From contig SXOW01000278.1 in the NCBI GenBank assembly GCA_005778315.1, positions 1 through 5,166 on the forward strand: 5,166 nucleotides of DNA, given 5' to 3'. Under the pieces are notes generated by a model, which saw only the letters and a list, made by a program, of their open reading frames with translations, was not told the origin of the DNA and ran no database searches. This DNA comes from Acidobacteriota bacterium (lineage in GTDB: Bacteria; Acidobacteriota; Vicinamibacteria; Vicinamibacterales; UBA8438). Made by a program: the position numbers and the translations under genes. Shown piece by piece: positions 1 through 5,166 of the stretch; positions within the stretch are counted from its first letter, which is position 1, and each line of letters starts with the position of its first letter.

Positions 1-757
1 CCAGATCGGCGCGACGGTTCTTCGCCAAACGCGCGATCTCGATAGGTGCGCTGCCCTCGGTCACCGTCCACGTGGCGCCGTCGATCTCACCCGACCAGTC
101 CCGCAGACAGCGCTCCAGGAAGTGCCGCTGGTCGCCTGCCGCGGAGAGACCGCGCTCCGCATTACCGCCGTAGTAGAACGGCGGAATCGGCTCGACCACG
201 TGCAGCAGGTCCAGCTGCGTGTCGGTCGACCGCGCGAGCCAGCGCGCCGCGTCGAGGGCCCGCGCCGAGCCGGCCGAGAGGTCGACCGGTATGAGGATGC
301 GGCGAGAGCGGTCCGGGTCCGGGGCGCCCGGCGTCGCGGCATTCCGTACCGTGACCACCTGGCCGGTCCAGTGACGGACGACCTTTTCCGCCGTGCTCCC
401 CATGAGCAGGCGTCCCACTCCGCTCCGCCCATGCGTGCCCATCACGATGAGGTCTGGTTGGAGCGCCGTCGCGCGCTCCATCACCGCCTCAAACGCCGAG
501 ACGGCCGGCAGCTGTGAGACGCGCACCGGCGGCATCTGCCTGGTGGGGTCCTGCTCCACCAGTTGGCGGGCCTCGACCGTCGCCGTTTCCGCGAGCGCGG
601 CGAGCGGCAAAGCCGACTGGTCCGACAGGTGCAGGAGCTGACCGTGAAACAGGTGCAACTCCGCTCCGTATCGCGTCGCGAGATCGAGCGCGACTGCCCG
701 CGCATGACCGGCGCCGTCCGAGAAGTCCGTTGGGTGGAGGATGGTGTCAATCTTCAT
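1..757 (-). CDS. Tandem-domain universal stress protein (UspA family), 3' end cut by the window start
   Basis: The frame reads from an ATG at 757 through 252 complete codons to the window edge with no stop, so the C-terminus is missing. Domain 1 (about residues 1-138) opens with MKIDTILHPTDFSD, the usual UspA first strand with its nucleotide-contacting Asp. It has PDLIVMGTHGRSG near 101-113, and G107-x2-G110-x9-G120-S121 matches the ATP-binding G-2x-G-9x-G(S/T) signature. Domain 2 begins near residue 152 (RRILIPVDLSAGSARALDAA) and stops at ...RRADL, just before its own glycine motif would appear. Two-domain Usp proteins are cytoplasmic and typically bind ATP; they support survival under starvation, hypoxia or other stress. 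One oddity is that domain 1 has HWTGQVVTVR where its neighbour has KAPCPVLTVR. The ribosome binding site is weak. A GTG directly precedes the ATG, but the ATG fits the family start. It is divergent from the usp at 896. The family is certain; the physiological role is inferred. Confidence 0.92.
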   Translation of the reverse strand, partial: MKIDTILHPTDFSDGAGHARAVALDLATRYGAELHLFHGQLLHLSDQSALPLAALAETATVEARQLVEQDPTRQMPPVRVSQLPAVSAFEAVMERATALQPDLIVMGTHGRSGVGRLLMGSTAEKVVRHWTGQVVTVRNAATPGAPDPDRSRRILIPVDLSAGSARALDAARWLARSTDTQLDLLHVVEPIPPFYYGGNAERGLSAAGDQRHFLERCLRDWSGEIDGATWTVTEGSAPIEIARLAKNRRADL

Positions 758-814
758 CACGCTGTCTTCACACCAGTTCCTATCCAAAGTCCGTGCCGTC
801 ACCAGGACTACAAG

Positions 815-830
815 TGGTACGGGGTTTGCG
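815..830 (+). promoter_or_regulatory. Candidate sigma-54 (-24/-12) promoter of the usp-cytochrome c unit
   Basis: The sequence TGGTACGGGGTTTGCG matches the sigma-54 consensus TGGCACG-N4-TTGC at all but one position of the conserved core (T for C at 818). The invariant GG (816-817) and GC (828-829) are separated by exactly 10 bases, as RpoN promoters require. Transcription would begin near 841, giving a leader of about 55 bases before the ATG at 896. No activator (enhancer) site could be recognised upstream. This is a match by eye, not a scored search. Confidence 0.5.
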
Positions 831-883
831 TTCGCTTCTACGTGGAGCCCAGAACGGGCGACGGCGACGGACCTTCACCACCT

Positions 884-889
884 GAGGAG
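884..889 (+). promoter_or_regulatory. Shine-Dalgarno site fixing the usp start at 896
   Basis: GAGGAG lies six bases before the ATG at 896, an ideal spacing. The open frame continues upstream to 563, but that stretch is antisense to the tandem usp and does not look like Usp. The site therefore decides the start in favour of 896. Confidence 0.8.
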
Positions 890-895
890 TCGAAC

Positions 896-1363
896 ATGAT
901 CACGCTGAAAACGATTCTCGCGCCAACCGACTTCAGCACGACGTCCAACGTCGCGCTGGACCATGCCAAGGCGCTGGCCGAGAAGTTCGGATCCACGCTG
1001 CACCTGATTCATGTCCTGCCAGACCCGCACGCGCAGGCCTGGTCCGTCGAGGCCGCCGGAATCCCGCTGGACGACATGCTGACGCGTTGGCGCGAGGAGG
1101 CCCTGGTACGGCTTACCGGAATGCTCACCGATGAGGAGCGCCAATCCCTGCGCGCCGTCGTCGAGACGCGGGTCGGGCACCCGTTCCTCGAGATCATCCG
1201 GTACGCCAAACAGCACGAGGTCGACCTCATCGTGATGGGGACCCACGGCCGAGGTGCGATCGAGCACATGCTGCTGGGCAGCGTGGCCGAAAAGGTGGTG
1301 CGCAAGGCGCCGTGCCCGGTCTTGACCGTCCGCCAGGGCCAGGTACAGTTCGCGATGCCATAG
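896..1363 (+). CDS. Single-domain universal stress protein, ATP-binding type (UspA family)
   Basis: This 155-residue cytoplasmic protein has the usual length for a one-domain Usp. It starts MITLKTILAPTDFSTTSN; the Asp of PTDFS is the conserved nucleotide-pocket residue. Near the C-terminus VDLIVMGTHGRGAIEHMLLG (109-128) holds G115-x2-G118-x9-G128-S129, the complete signature of ATP-binding Usp proteins. It is followed by the standard last strand KVVRKAPCPVLTVR (133-146). Usp proteins act as dimers that link ATP binding to stress survival or metabolic control; the partner here is unknown. The start is fixed by GAGGAG six bases upstream. A sigma-54-like promoter lies upstream at 815-830, and a cytochrome c gene follows after 48 bases on the same strand, so co-transcription is likely. 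Together with the divergent tandem usp this suggests a local stress or respiration regulon (inference). Confidence 0.95.
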   Translation: MITLKTILAPTDFSTTSNVALDHAKALAEKFGSTLHLIHVLPDPHAQAWSVEAAGIPLDDMLTRWREEALVRLTGMLTDEERQSLRAVVETRVGHPFLEIIRYAKQHEVDLIVMGTHGRGAIEHMLLGSVAEKVVRKAPCPVLTVRQGQVQFAMP

Positions 1364-1393
1364 AGGAACGCTGGAACGCGATGCCTTAGAGGA
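1351..1393. repeat. 17-base imperfect direct repeat across the usp/cytochrome c junction
   Basis: The block CGCGATGCC(A/T)TAGAGGA occurs at 1351-1367 and again at 1377-1393, differing at one position (A at 1360, T at 1386). The first copy includes the last codons and the TAG stop of usp. The second lies in the spacer and ends in a purine-rich AGAGGAG. The offset of 26 bases is not a multiple of three, so the second copy does not extend the coding frame. It looks like a small local duplication and has no clear function. Confidence 0.75.
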
Positions 1394-1411
1394 GATAACG
1401 GAGAGCACCTG

Positions 1412-1756
1412 ATGCGTATCTACCTACGTCTCGCCCTGACGGCGACGGCGCTCCTGCTCGCGGGGGCGTCGTCGGGCTGGACCCAAGACACCGAGGCGCG
1501 TGGCCAGGTGGTCTATTCCGAGCAGCGGTGCGCCCTCTGCCACTCCGTCGGCGGGGAGGGGAACACCAAGGGCCCCCTCGATGGAGTCGGCAGCCGGCTC
1601 AGCCCGGAAGACATTCGGGCGTGGATGGTGGACCCGAAGACCATGACGGCGACGACCGGTGCCGACCGGAAGCCGCCGATGCGCGCCTATCCGTCGCTGC
1701 CGCCAGAGGACCTCGACGCCGTGGTGTCCTACATGCTCAGTTTGAAAACGGAGTGA
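1412..1756 (+). CDS. Exported monohaem class I cytochrome c
   Basis: This is a 114-residue precursor. Residues 1 to about 25 form a Sec signal peptide: MRIYLR, a hydrophobic core LALTATALLLAGA, then a small/polar region before the mature chain. There is no lipobox cysteine, so a soluble periplasmic protein is expected. C40-A-L-C43-H44 is the CXXCH haem-binding motif, with His44 as proximal ligand. Met90 in RKPPMRAYPSL is the likely distal ligand, placed before the terminal helix LPPEDLDAVVSYMLSLK (96-112) as in small class I cytochromes. The mature part of about 90 residues suits an electron shuttle between respiratory complexes or to a terminal oxidase; the partner is not evident. GGAGAG at 1400-1405 lies six bases before the ATG. 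It is probably co-transcribed with usp, 48 bases upstream. It converges on the ABC gene, with 16 bases between their stops. Confidence 0.93.
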   Translation: MRIYLRLALTATALLLAGASSGWTQDTEARGQVVYSEQRCALCHSVGGEGNTKGPLDGVGSRLSPEDIRAWMVDPKTMTATTGADRKPPMRAYPSLPPEDLDAVVSYMLSLKTE

Positions 1757-1762
1757 ACCTCC
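1745..1762 (-). terminator. Weak hairpin-plus-T candidate after the ABC gene
   Basis: Read on the minus strand, GGAG-GTTCA-CTCC is followed one base later by TTTT, 11 bases past the ABC transporter stop. The stem is only four base pairs and the T run is short, so termination would be weak. It overlaps the 3' end of the cytochrome c gene. No better terminator is visible in the 16 bases between the convergent genes. Confidence 0.22.
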
Positions 1763-1772
1763 AGCCCTGACC

Positions 1773-3926
1773 TTAGTCGAGCTGCTTACGGAAGCGTGTC
1801 ACGCTCAAGCCCAGTATGGCCACGCAGCAGACCGAGAGCCCGGCCACGCTGGGGGCGAGGTCGGTGATGTCCGCTCCACGCAGGACGATACCGCGGAGTA
1901 TTTCGACGTAGTAGGTCGCGGGGATGGCGAAGGTGGCGAGGTAGATCGAGCCTGGCATGTCCGCTCGCGGGAACACGAAGCCCGAAAGCAAGACCGACGG
2001 CAGCATGATCAAGAAGGCGAACTGCATCGCCTGGAGCTGCGTGCGCGTGACGGTCGACACGAACAGTCCCATCCCCAGTGACGTGACCACAAACAGACTC
2101 GAGAGCGCCAGCAACAGGACCAGGCTGCCTTGGATGGGCACCGCGAACACAAACACCATCACGCTGAGCACGATCAGCGTTTCGGCCACGCCGACGACGG
2201 CGTAGGGCACCAGCTTGCCGAGTAAGAGTCCGGCGCGGCCCACCGGCGTGACAAAGAGCTGTTCCAGGGTGCCCAGCTCCCGCTCGCGAACGACGGCGAA
2301 TGCGGTCAGGAAGAGCGTGACGAGCTGGAGAATGATGCCTACCAGACCCGGAACGAAGAACCGAGAGCTGTCGAGGTCTGGGTTGTAGAGCAGACGGGTT
2401 CGTATCTCGATCGGTAGTGTCGCGCGGCCGGCGGCGTCCCGGACGGGAGTTGGCGGTTGGCCTTCGAGAAGCCCGTTGGACAGCCGACGCGACAACGCGA
2501 TACCGAGCAGCTGGGCCGTGCTTTGCGCGGCCGTGGCCACAGTGGAGTCACTCCCGTCGACCAGCACCTGCACGAGCGCGTGCTCTCCGGTGAGCAGACG
2601 CCCGGAGTAGTGGGGAGGGATACGGATGCCAACTTTTGCCCGCCCCGACGACAGGGCACGCAGAAACGCCGTCTCATCAGTGGTTCGAGCGATGATGTCG
2701 AACGTGCCAGTCGCCACGAACGCGTCCAGGAGCTCGCGGCTCGCTTCCCGTCCATCGAGGTCGAACACGACGGTCGGGATGTCCTCGATCTCGGTCTGGA
2801 TCGCATAGCCGAAGATGACCGTCTGCAGGACGGGAATGACAAACATGAAGAACAGAGTCGCCGGCTGTCTCCGGATATGCGAAAACTCCTTGAGGAGCAT
2901 CGCCCACAGGCCGTGCGTGGATGACCCTGTGTGGTCCGCGTGTCGATTGACCACCGGACTGTCTTCCGCCACCGGCGGTGTCGCCCGAGCAGGGACCACG
3001 CCCGCCTCCGCGGCTCGGGAAAGGGTCACGAAGACATCCTCCAGGTTCGGTTCGACCGCCGTCACCTGGTCAGTGCTCCCCGGTTCACGCAGCGCGTCGT
3101 TGGCGAGGGCTCCGTCCACGAGGAGATGCACGCGGTCGCCAAAGAGCGTGGCGTCCCGGACTCCGGATGTCGCGCGTAGCGCCGTCAGTCGCGTGGTGGC
3201 TCGCGCAGTCGTCAGTTCGAGCCGGCGGGTTCCAGGCGGGGTGATCTCGGGGAGCGCTTTGAGCTCGTCGGGTCGGCCGACCACGAGCAGCTTCGACATG
3301 TAGATGTACCCAACGTGTGTGCACCGTTCGGCTTCGTCCATGTAGTGCGTGGTGACGAACAAGGTGACGCCGCGTCCCGAGAGCTCGAAAAGCAGGTCCC
3401 AGAGGTCGCGCCGCGCCACGGGGTCGATACCGGCCGTGGGTTCGTCGAGGAACAGCAGTTCCGGCTCGTGAATCAGCGCGCAGGCGAGACCGAGACGTTG
3501 CTTCCAGCCACCGGAGAGGGTGCCGGCGATCTGGTGGATCCGGTCGGCGATCCCGGTCATGTCCGCGACGTCGTGTTTGCGCGCGGCTAACTGGTCCTGG
3601 TTGAGTCCGTAGATCCGCCCGTAGAAGTCGAGGTTTTCCTCCACCGAGAGGTCGCCATACAGACTGAACTGCTGCGACATGTAGCCGATCCGGCGCTTGA
3701 TCGCTTCGGACGATGTCGCGGCGTCGCGCCCGAGGACGGTCGCAGCCCCGCCTGACGGCGCCAGTACCCCGCACAACATGCGGATGATGGTCGACTTGCC
3801 ACTGCCATTCGGGCCGAGCAGTCCGAAGATGGTGCCGCGCTCGACTTCGAAGGTGACGTCGTCGACCACGGTCGTCGGACCGAAGCGTCGGGTGAGACCG
3901 CGAGTGGCGATCGCCGACGGGTTCAC
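1773..3926 (-). CDS. Fused ABC transporter: ATPase domain plus ABC-2 permease domain (YbhF/RbbA-type exporter)
   Basis: This 717-residue protein carries both exporter functions. The ATPase domain (about 1-303) has Walker A GPNGSGKST at 38-46, a Q-loop at 82-86 (YMSQQ), signature LSGGWKQRL at 137-145 and Walker B LLFLDEP at 157-163. A D-loop AGID (165-168) and switch His194 in TTHYMDEAERC follow. The domain ends with the EPNLEDVFVTLSR tail typical of YbhF/RbbA ATPases. A Pro/Ala-rich linker (305-340) joins it to an ABC-2 permease: TM1 about 357-376, a periplasmic domain about 377-523, and five further predicted helices near 524-546, 570-596, 601-624, 634-652 and 692-709. The permease contains VRERELGTLEQLFVTPV and LLSGFVFPRADMP, both characteristic of the family. 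E. coli RbbA has two ATPase domains before its permease, so this one-plus-one form is smaller. It should work as a homodimer with the adjacent adaptor (inference); the substrate is unknown. The start is GTG, overlapping the adaptor's stop by four bases. Confidence 0.93.
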   Translation of the reverse strand: MNPSAIATRGLTRRFGPTTVVDDVTFEVERGTIFGLLGPNGSGKSTIIRMLCGVLAPSGGAATVLGRDAATSSEAIKRRIGYMSQQFSLYGDLSVEENLDFYGRIYGLNQDQLAARKHDVADMTGIADRIHQIAGTLSGGWKQRLGLACALIHEPELLFLDEPTAGIDPVARRDLWDLLFELSGRGVTLFVTTHYMDEAERCTHVGYIYMSKLLVVGRPDELKALPEITPPGTRRLELTTARATTRLTALRATSGVRDATLFGDRVHLLVDGALANDALREPGSTDQVTAVEPNLEDVFVTLSRAAEAGVVPARATPPVAEDSPVVNRHADHTGSSTHGLWAMLLKEFSHIRRQPATLFFMFVIPVLQTVIFGYAIQTEIEDIPTVVFDLDGREASRELLDAFVATGTFDIIARTTDETAFLRALSSGRAKVGIRIPPHYSGRLLTGEHALVQVLVDGSDSTVATAAQSTAQLLGIALSRRLSNGLLEGQPPTPVRDAAGRATLPIEIRTRLLYNPDLDSSRFFVPGLVGIILQLVTLFLTAFAVVRERELGTLEQLFVTPVGRAGLLLGKLVPYAVVGVAETLIVLSVMVFVFAVPIQGSLVLLLALSSLFVVTSLGMGLFVSTVTRTQLQAMQFAFLIMLPSVLLSGFVFPRADMPGSIYLATFAIPATYYVEILRGIVLRGADITDLAPSVAGLSVCCVAILGLSVTRFRKQLD
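3923..3926 (-). promoter_or_regulatory. GTGA start/stop overlap coupling adaptor and ABC genes
   Basis: On the minus strand the adaptor ends ...GTC GCC AGG TGA, and the ABC protein starts at the GTG that overlaps that TGA. Such four-base overlaps usually mean translational coupling and fixed stoichiometry. No strong independent Shine-Dalgarno site is seen before the GTG. Confidence 0.75.
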
Positions 3927-5086
3927 CTGGCGACCCCATCGCCGGCGTCCAGCAGGACGTCGGCCGACATCCCGGGCCGCAGCCGATCGAGTCCGTCGAC
4001 CAGACTCACCTTGATGCGGAAGACCTGTTTCGACCGTTCTTCCGGGGTCTGGACGTTGCCGGGGGTGAATTCAGCTTCCCGAGCTATGTAGCTCACGCGC
4101 CCGCGGAACGTCTCGTCAGGAAAGGGGTCGACGTGCAGCGAGACCTCTTGTCCGAGGGTCAACGCCAGGCGCCCTTCGGGCACATAGGCCCGCACCCACA
4201 ATCGGGACGGATCCAGGAGGGAGAGCGCCGGTGCGTTCGCCGCGAGGAGGTCTCCGGGACGCAGCGTCAGCGCCTCCACGATGCCACCGACCGGGGCGCG
4301 AATCACCAGTTCATCGAGGTGCCGGTCGACGCTGGCCAGCGTCGATTCAGCCACCGCGACAGCGGCGCGAGCCTGTTCGATCTCCTCCTCGCGATAGCCC
4401 TGTTCGGCCAGCGTCAGAGCAGCCTCCGCTTCGGCCACTGCGGCGCGCATGGCGTCGAGCTCTTCCCGCCGAGTGCCTTCCTCCAGCAGTGCGAGCGCGT
4501 CGCGTCGCACGGCCAGACTCGCCTGGGCCACCTCCTTGGCGGTCACGGCTCGATCGAGGCGCTCGGCCGTATCCACGCCATCTTGGTGCAGTTGTCTGGC
4601 GCGACCCTCCTCGATCGTGGCGAGTTCCAGTTCCGCCTCGGCCAGCGCGACCCAGGTCCGGCCGGTCGCAAGCTCCTGGTCGCGGGGACCGCTGACCAGT
4701 CGCTTGAGCTCGGAGGCCAGCCGGTCGCGGCGCGCGCGGGCTTGGGTGCGCTCCTCGGCCCTCAACCCCGCCTCCAGTCGCGCCAGCTCCGCGCGTGCGC
4801 TGGCGAGTGCCGCCGTGGCGGCGGCCCGCTGCTCATGGAGGTCGAACGGTTCCAGTTCGACCAGTGCGGCGCCGGCGTCAACGTGATCGCCCTCATCGGC
4901 ATGCACGACCCCGATCCGCCCGCCGACCCGGGAACCGAGTCGAATGTGATCGGCCTCGACGAAGCCCGACACGACCAGCGTGTCGCTTTGCCGCTGGCTC
5001 CACCACAACGCGGCCACCAGGCATAGACCGACGGCGACGAGCACCAGAGCTGGTCTCGCCCTGGCACGTGGTTGTGAGTTCGTCAT
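3923..5086 (-). CDS. HlyD-family membrane fusion (adaptor) protein, YbhG/YhiI-like
   Basis: This periplasmic adaptor links an inner-membrane ABC exporter to an outer-membrane channel. From the ATG at 5086 it has 387 residues. The order is a basic N-terminus and one membrane anchor (about 12-30, PALVLVAVGLCLVAALWW), the first lipoyl-like half (44-80, GSRVGGRIGVVHADEGDHV), a long Ala/Glu/Arg-rich coiled-coil hairpin (81-259), the second lipoyl half (260-291, IRAPVGGIVEALTLRPGD), and a beta-barrel domain to the end. AEFTPGNVQTPEERSKQVFR (338-357) is diagnostic of the YbhG/YhiI group. No lipobox cysteine is present. The hairpin carries paired G-x-R-x-x-E repeats. An upstream in-frame GTG at 5125 would add 13 residues. 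I prefer the ATG because the extra codons are atypical and the anchor sits normally behind it, but neither start has a strong ribosome binding site. It is co-transcribed with the ABC gene that overlaps its stop. No outer-membrane channel gene is in the window. Confidence 0.92.
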   Translation of the reverse strand: MTNSQPRARARPALVLVAVGLCLVAALWWSQRQSDTLVVSGFVEADHIRLGSRVGGRIGVVHADEGDHVDAGAALVELEPFDLHEQRAAATAALASARAELARLEAGLRAEERTQARARRDRLASELKRLVSGPRDQELATGRTWVALAEAELELATIEEGRARQLHQDGVDTAERLDRAVTAKEVAQASLAVRRDALALLEEGTRREELDAMRAAVAEAEAALTLAEQGYREEEIEQARAAVAVAESTLASVDRHLDELVIRAPVGGIVEALTLRPGDLLAANAPALSLLDPSRLWVRAYVPEGRLALTLGQEVSLHVDPFPDETFRGRVSYIAREAEFTPGNVQTPEERSKQVFRIKVSLVDGLDRLRPGMSADVLLDAGDGVAR

Positions 5087-5166
5087 CTGGATCCGTCTGG
5101 GGCGCTGGCCCCGTACGCCATTCACAGTCTATGCCGTGCGGCGGCCGCTGGTACGCTGCTTGCTAC
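5087..5166 (-). other. Upstream edge of the efflux operon; possible end of a preceding gene
   Basis: These 80 bases lie before the adaptor's ATG. On the minus strand one frame from 5164 reads SKQRTSGRRTA and stops at TAG (5131-5129). Most of its third codon positions are G or C (9 of 11), as in the neighbouring genes, so it may be the C-terminus of an upstream gene. A second frame ends in a TGA overlapping the alternative GTG at 5125, but its third positions look less coding-like (7 of 14). Forty bases are too few to identify a product, and no promoter could be recognised here. Confidence 0.2.

Larger units (their letters stand above)
758..895. promoter_or_regulatory. Divergent intergenic region between two usp genes
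   Basis: These 138 bases separate the starts of the leftward tandem usp and the rightward single-domain usp, so both promoters should lie here. On the plus strand there is a clear sigma-54-like element at 815-830 (listed separately). I searched the minus strand for the GG-N10-GC core and found none. I also see no convincing sigma-70 -35/-10 pair toward the leftward gene. A CACCAG hexamer occurs at 771-776 and 800-805, and ACCA-N10-TGGT spans 801-818 across the -24 box. Both are too short to be called operators. Confidence 0.6.

Noticed and set aside
61..750. Several Arg-rich open frames on both strands in the first 750 bases
   Set aside because: They overlap the tandem usp read on the minus strand from 757, which has full UspA motifs in another frame; these are frame shadows.
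826..854. Sigma-70 promoter with TTGCGT as -35 box
   Set aside because: At 17-base spacing the -10 position reads CCAGAA, a poor match to TATAAT. The sigma-54 reading of the same bases is far better.
563..895. N-terminal extension of the single-domain usp (open frame continues upstream to 563)
   Set aside because: The extension runs antisense through the tandem usp coding region and is not Usp-like. A strong Shine-Dalgarno site six bases before the ATG at 896 fixes the start.
2339..2842. Minus-strand 167-codon frame and plus-strand frames inside the ABC gene
   Set aside because: Their Ser/Arg-rich translations have no domains, and they lie wholly within the permease half of the confirmed ABC protein.
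3085..3939. 284-codon minus-strand frame overlapping the ATPase domain
   Set aside because: It is the +1 shadow of the ATPase domain: Arg/His/Pro-rich, with no Walker motifs of its own.
4133..5026. A 297-codon open frame on the plus strand, opposite the adaptor gene
   Set aside because: Its translation is low-complexity (Gln, Arg and Gly-rich) with no recognisable domain, while the minus strand encodes a complete, motif-rich HlyD-family protein. Long antisense frames are expected in GC-rich genes.

Overview
The window is GC-rich bacterial DNA, densely coding, with no mobile element, RNA gene or CRISPR array visible. The organism is very probably Gram-negative: there is an exported c-type cytochrome and a periplasmic membrane fusion (adaptor) protein paired with an ABC exporter. 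GC-rich environmental lineages such as Acidobacteriota, or some Pseudomonadota or Myxococcota, would fit, but the sequence does not settle the phylum.

Left part (1-1756), stress/redox block. A tandem-domain universal stress protein gene runs leftward from 757 and is cut by the window start. A single-domain universal stress protein gene runs rightward from 896. The two are divergent and share a 138-base intergenic region. That region contains a good match to a sigma-54 (-24/-12) promoter at 815-830, pointing toward the rightward gene. Forty-eight bases after the single-domain usp, on the same strand and with its own ribosome binding site, lies a small exported monohaem class I cytochrome c. 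A 17-base imperfect direct repeat spans the junction between the two genes.

Right part (1773-5166), efflux block on the minus strand. A YbhG/YhiI-like HlyD-family membrane fusion protein is followed, through a GTGA start/stop overlap, by one 717-residue protein that joins an ABC ATPase domain to an ABC-2 type permease domain. Together they look like a YbhFSR/RbbA-type exporter reduced to two genes. No second permease gene follows, because the ABC gene ends 16 bases from the convergent cytochrome c gene. The functional transporter is therefore probably a homodimer of the fused half-transporter, or it uses a partner encoded elsewhere.

The most interesting points are the sigma-54-like element controlling the usp-cytochrome pair, the ATPase-permease fusion with its proline/alanine-rich linker, and a paired ~26-residue repeat in the adaptor's coiled-coil hairpin. 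No convincing wholly new system is visible. The gene families are all recognisable; what is unusual is their arrangement and control.
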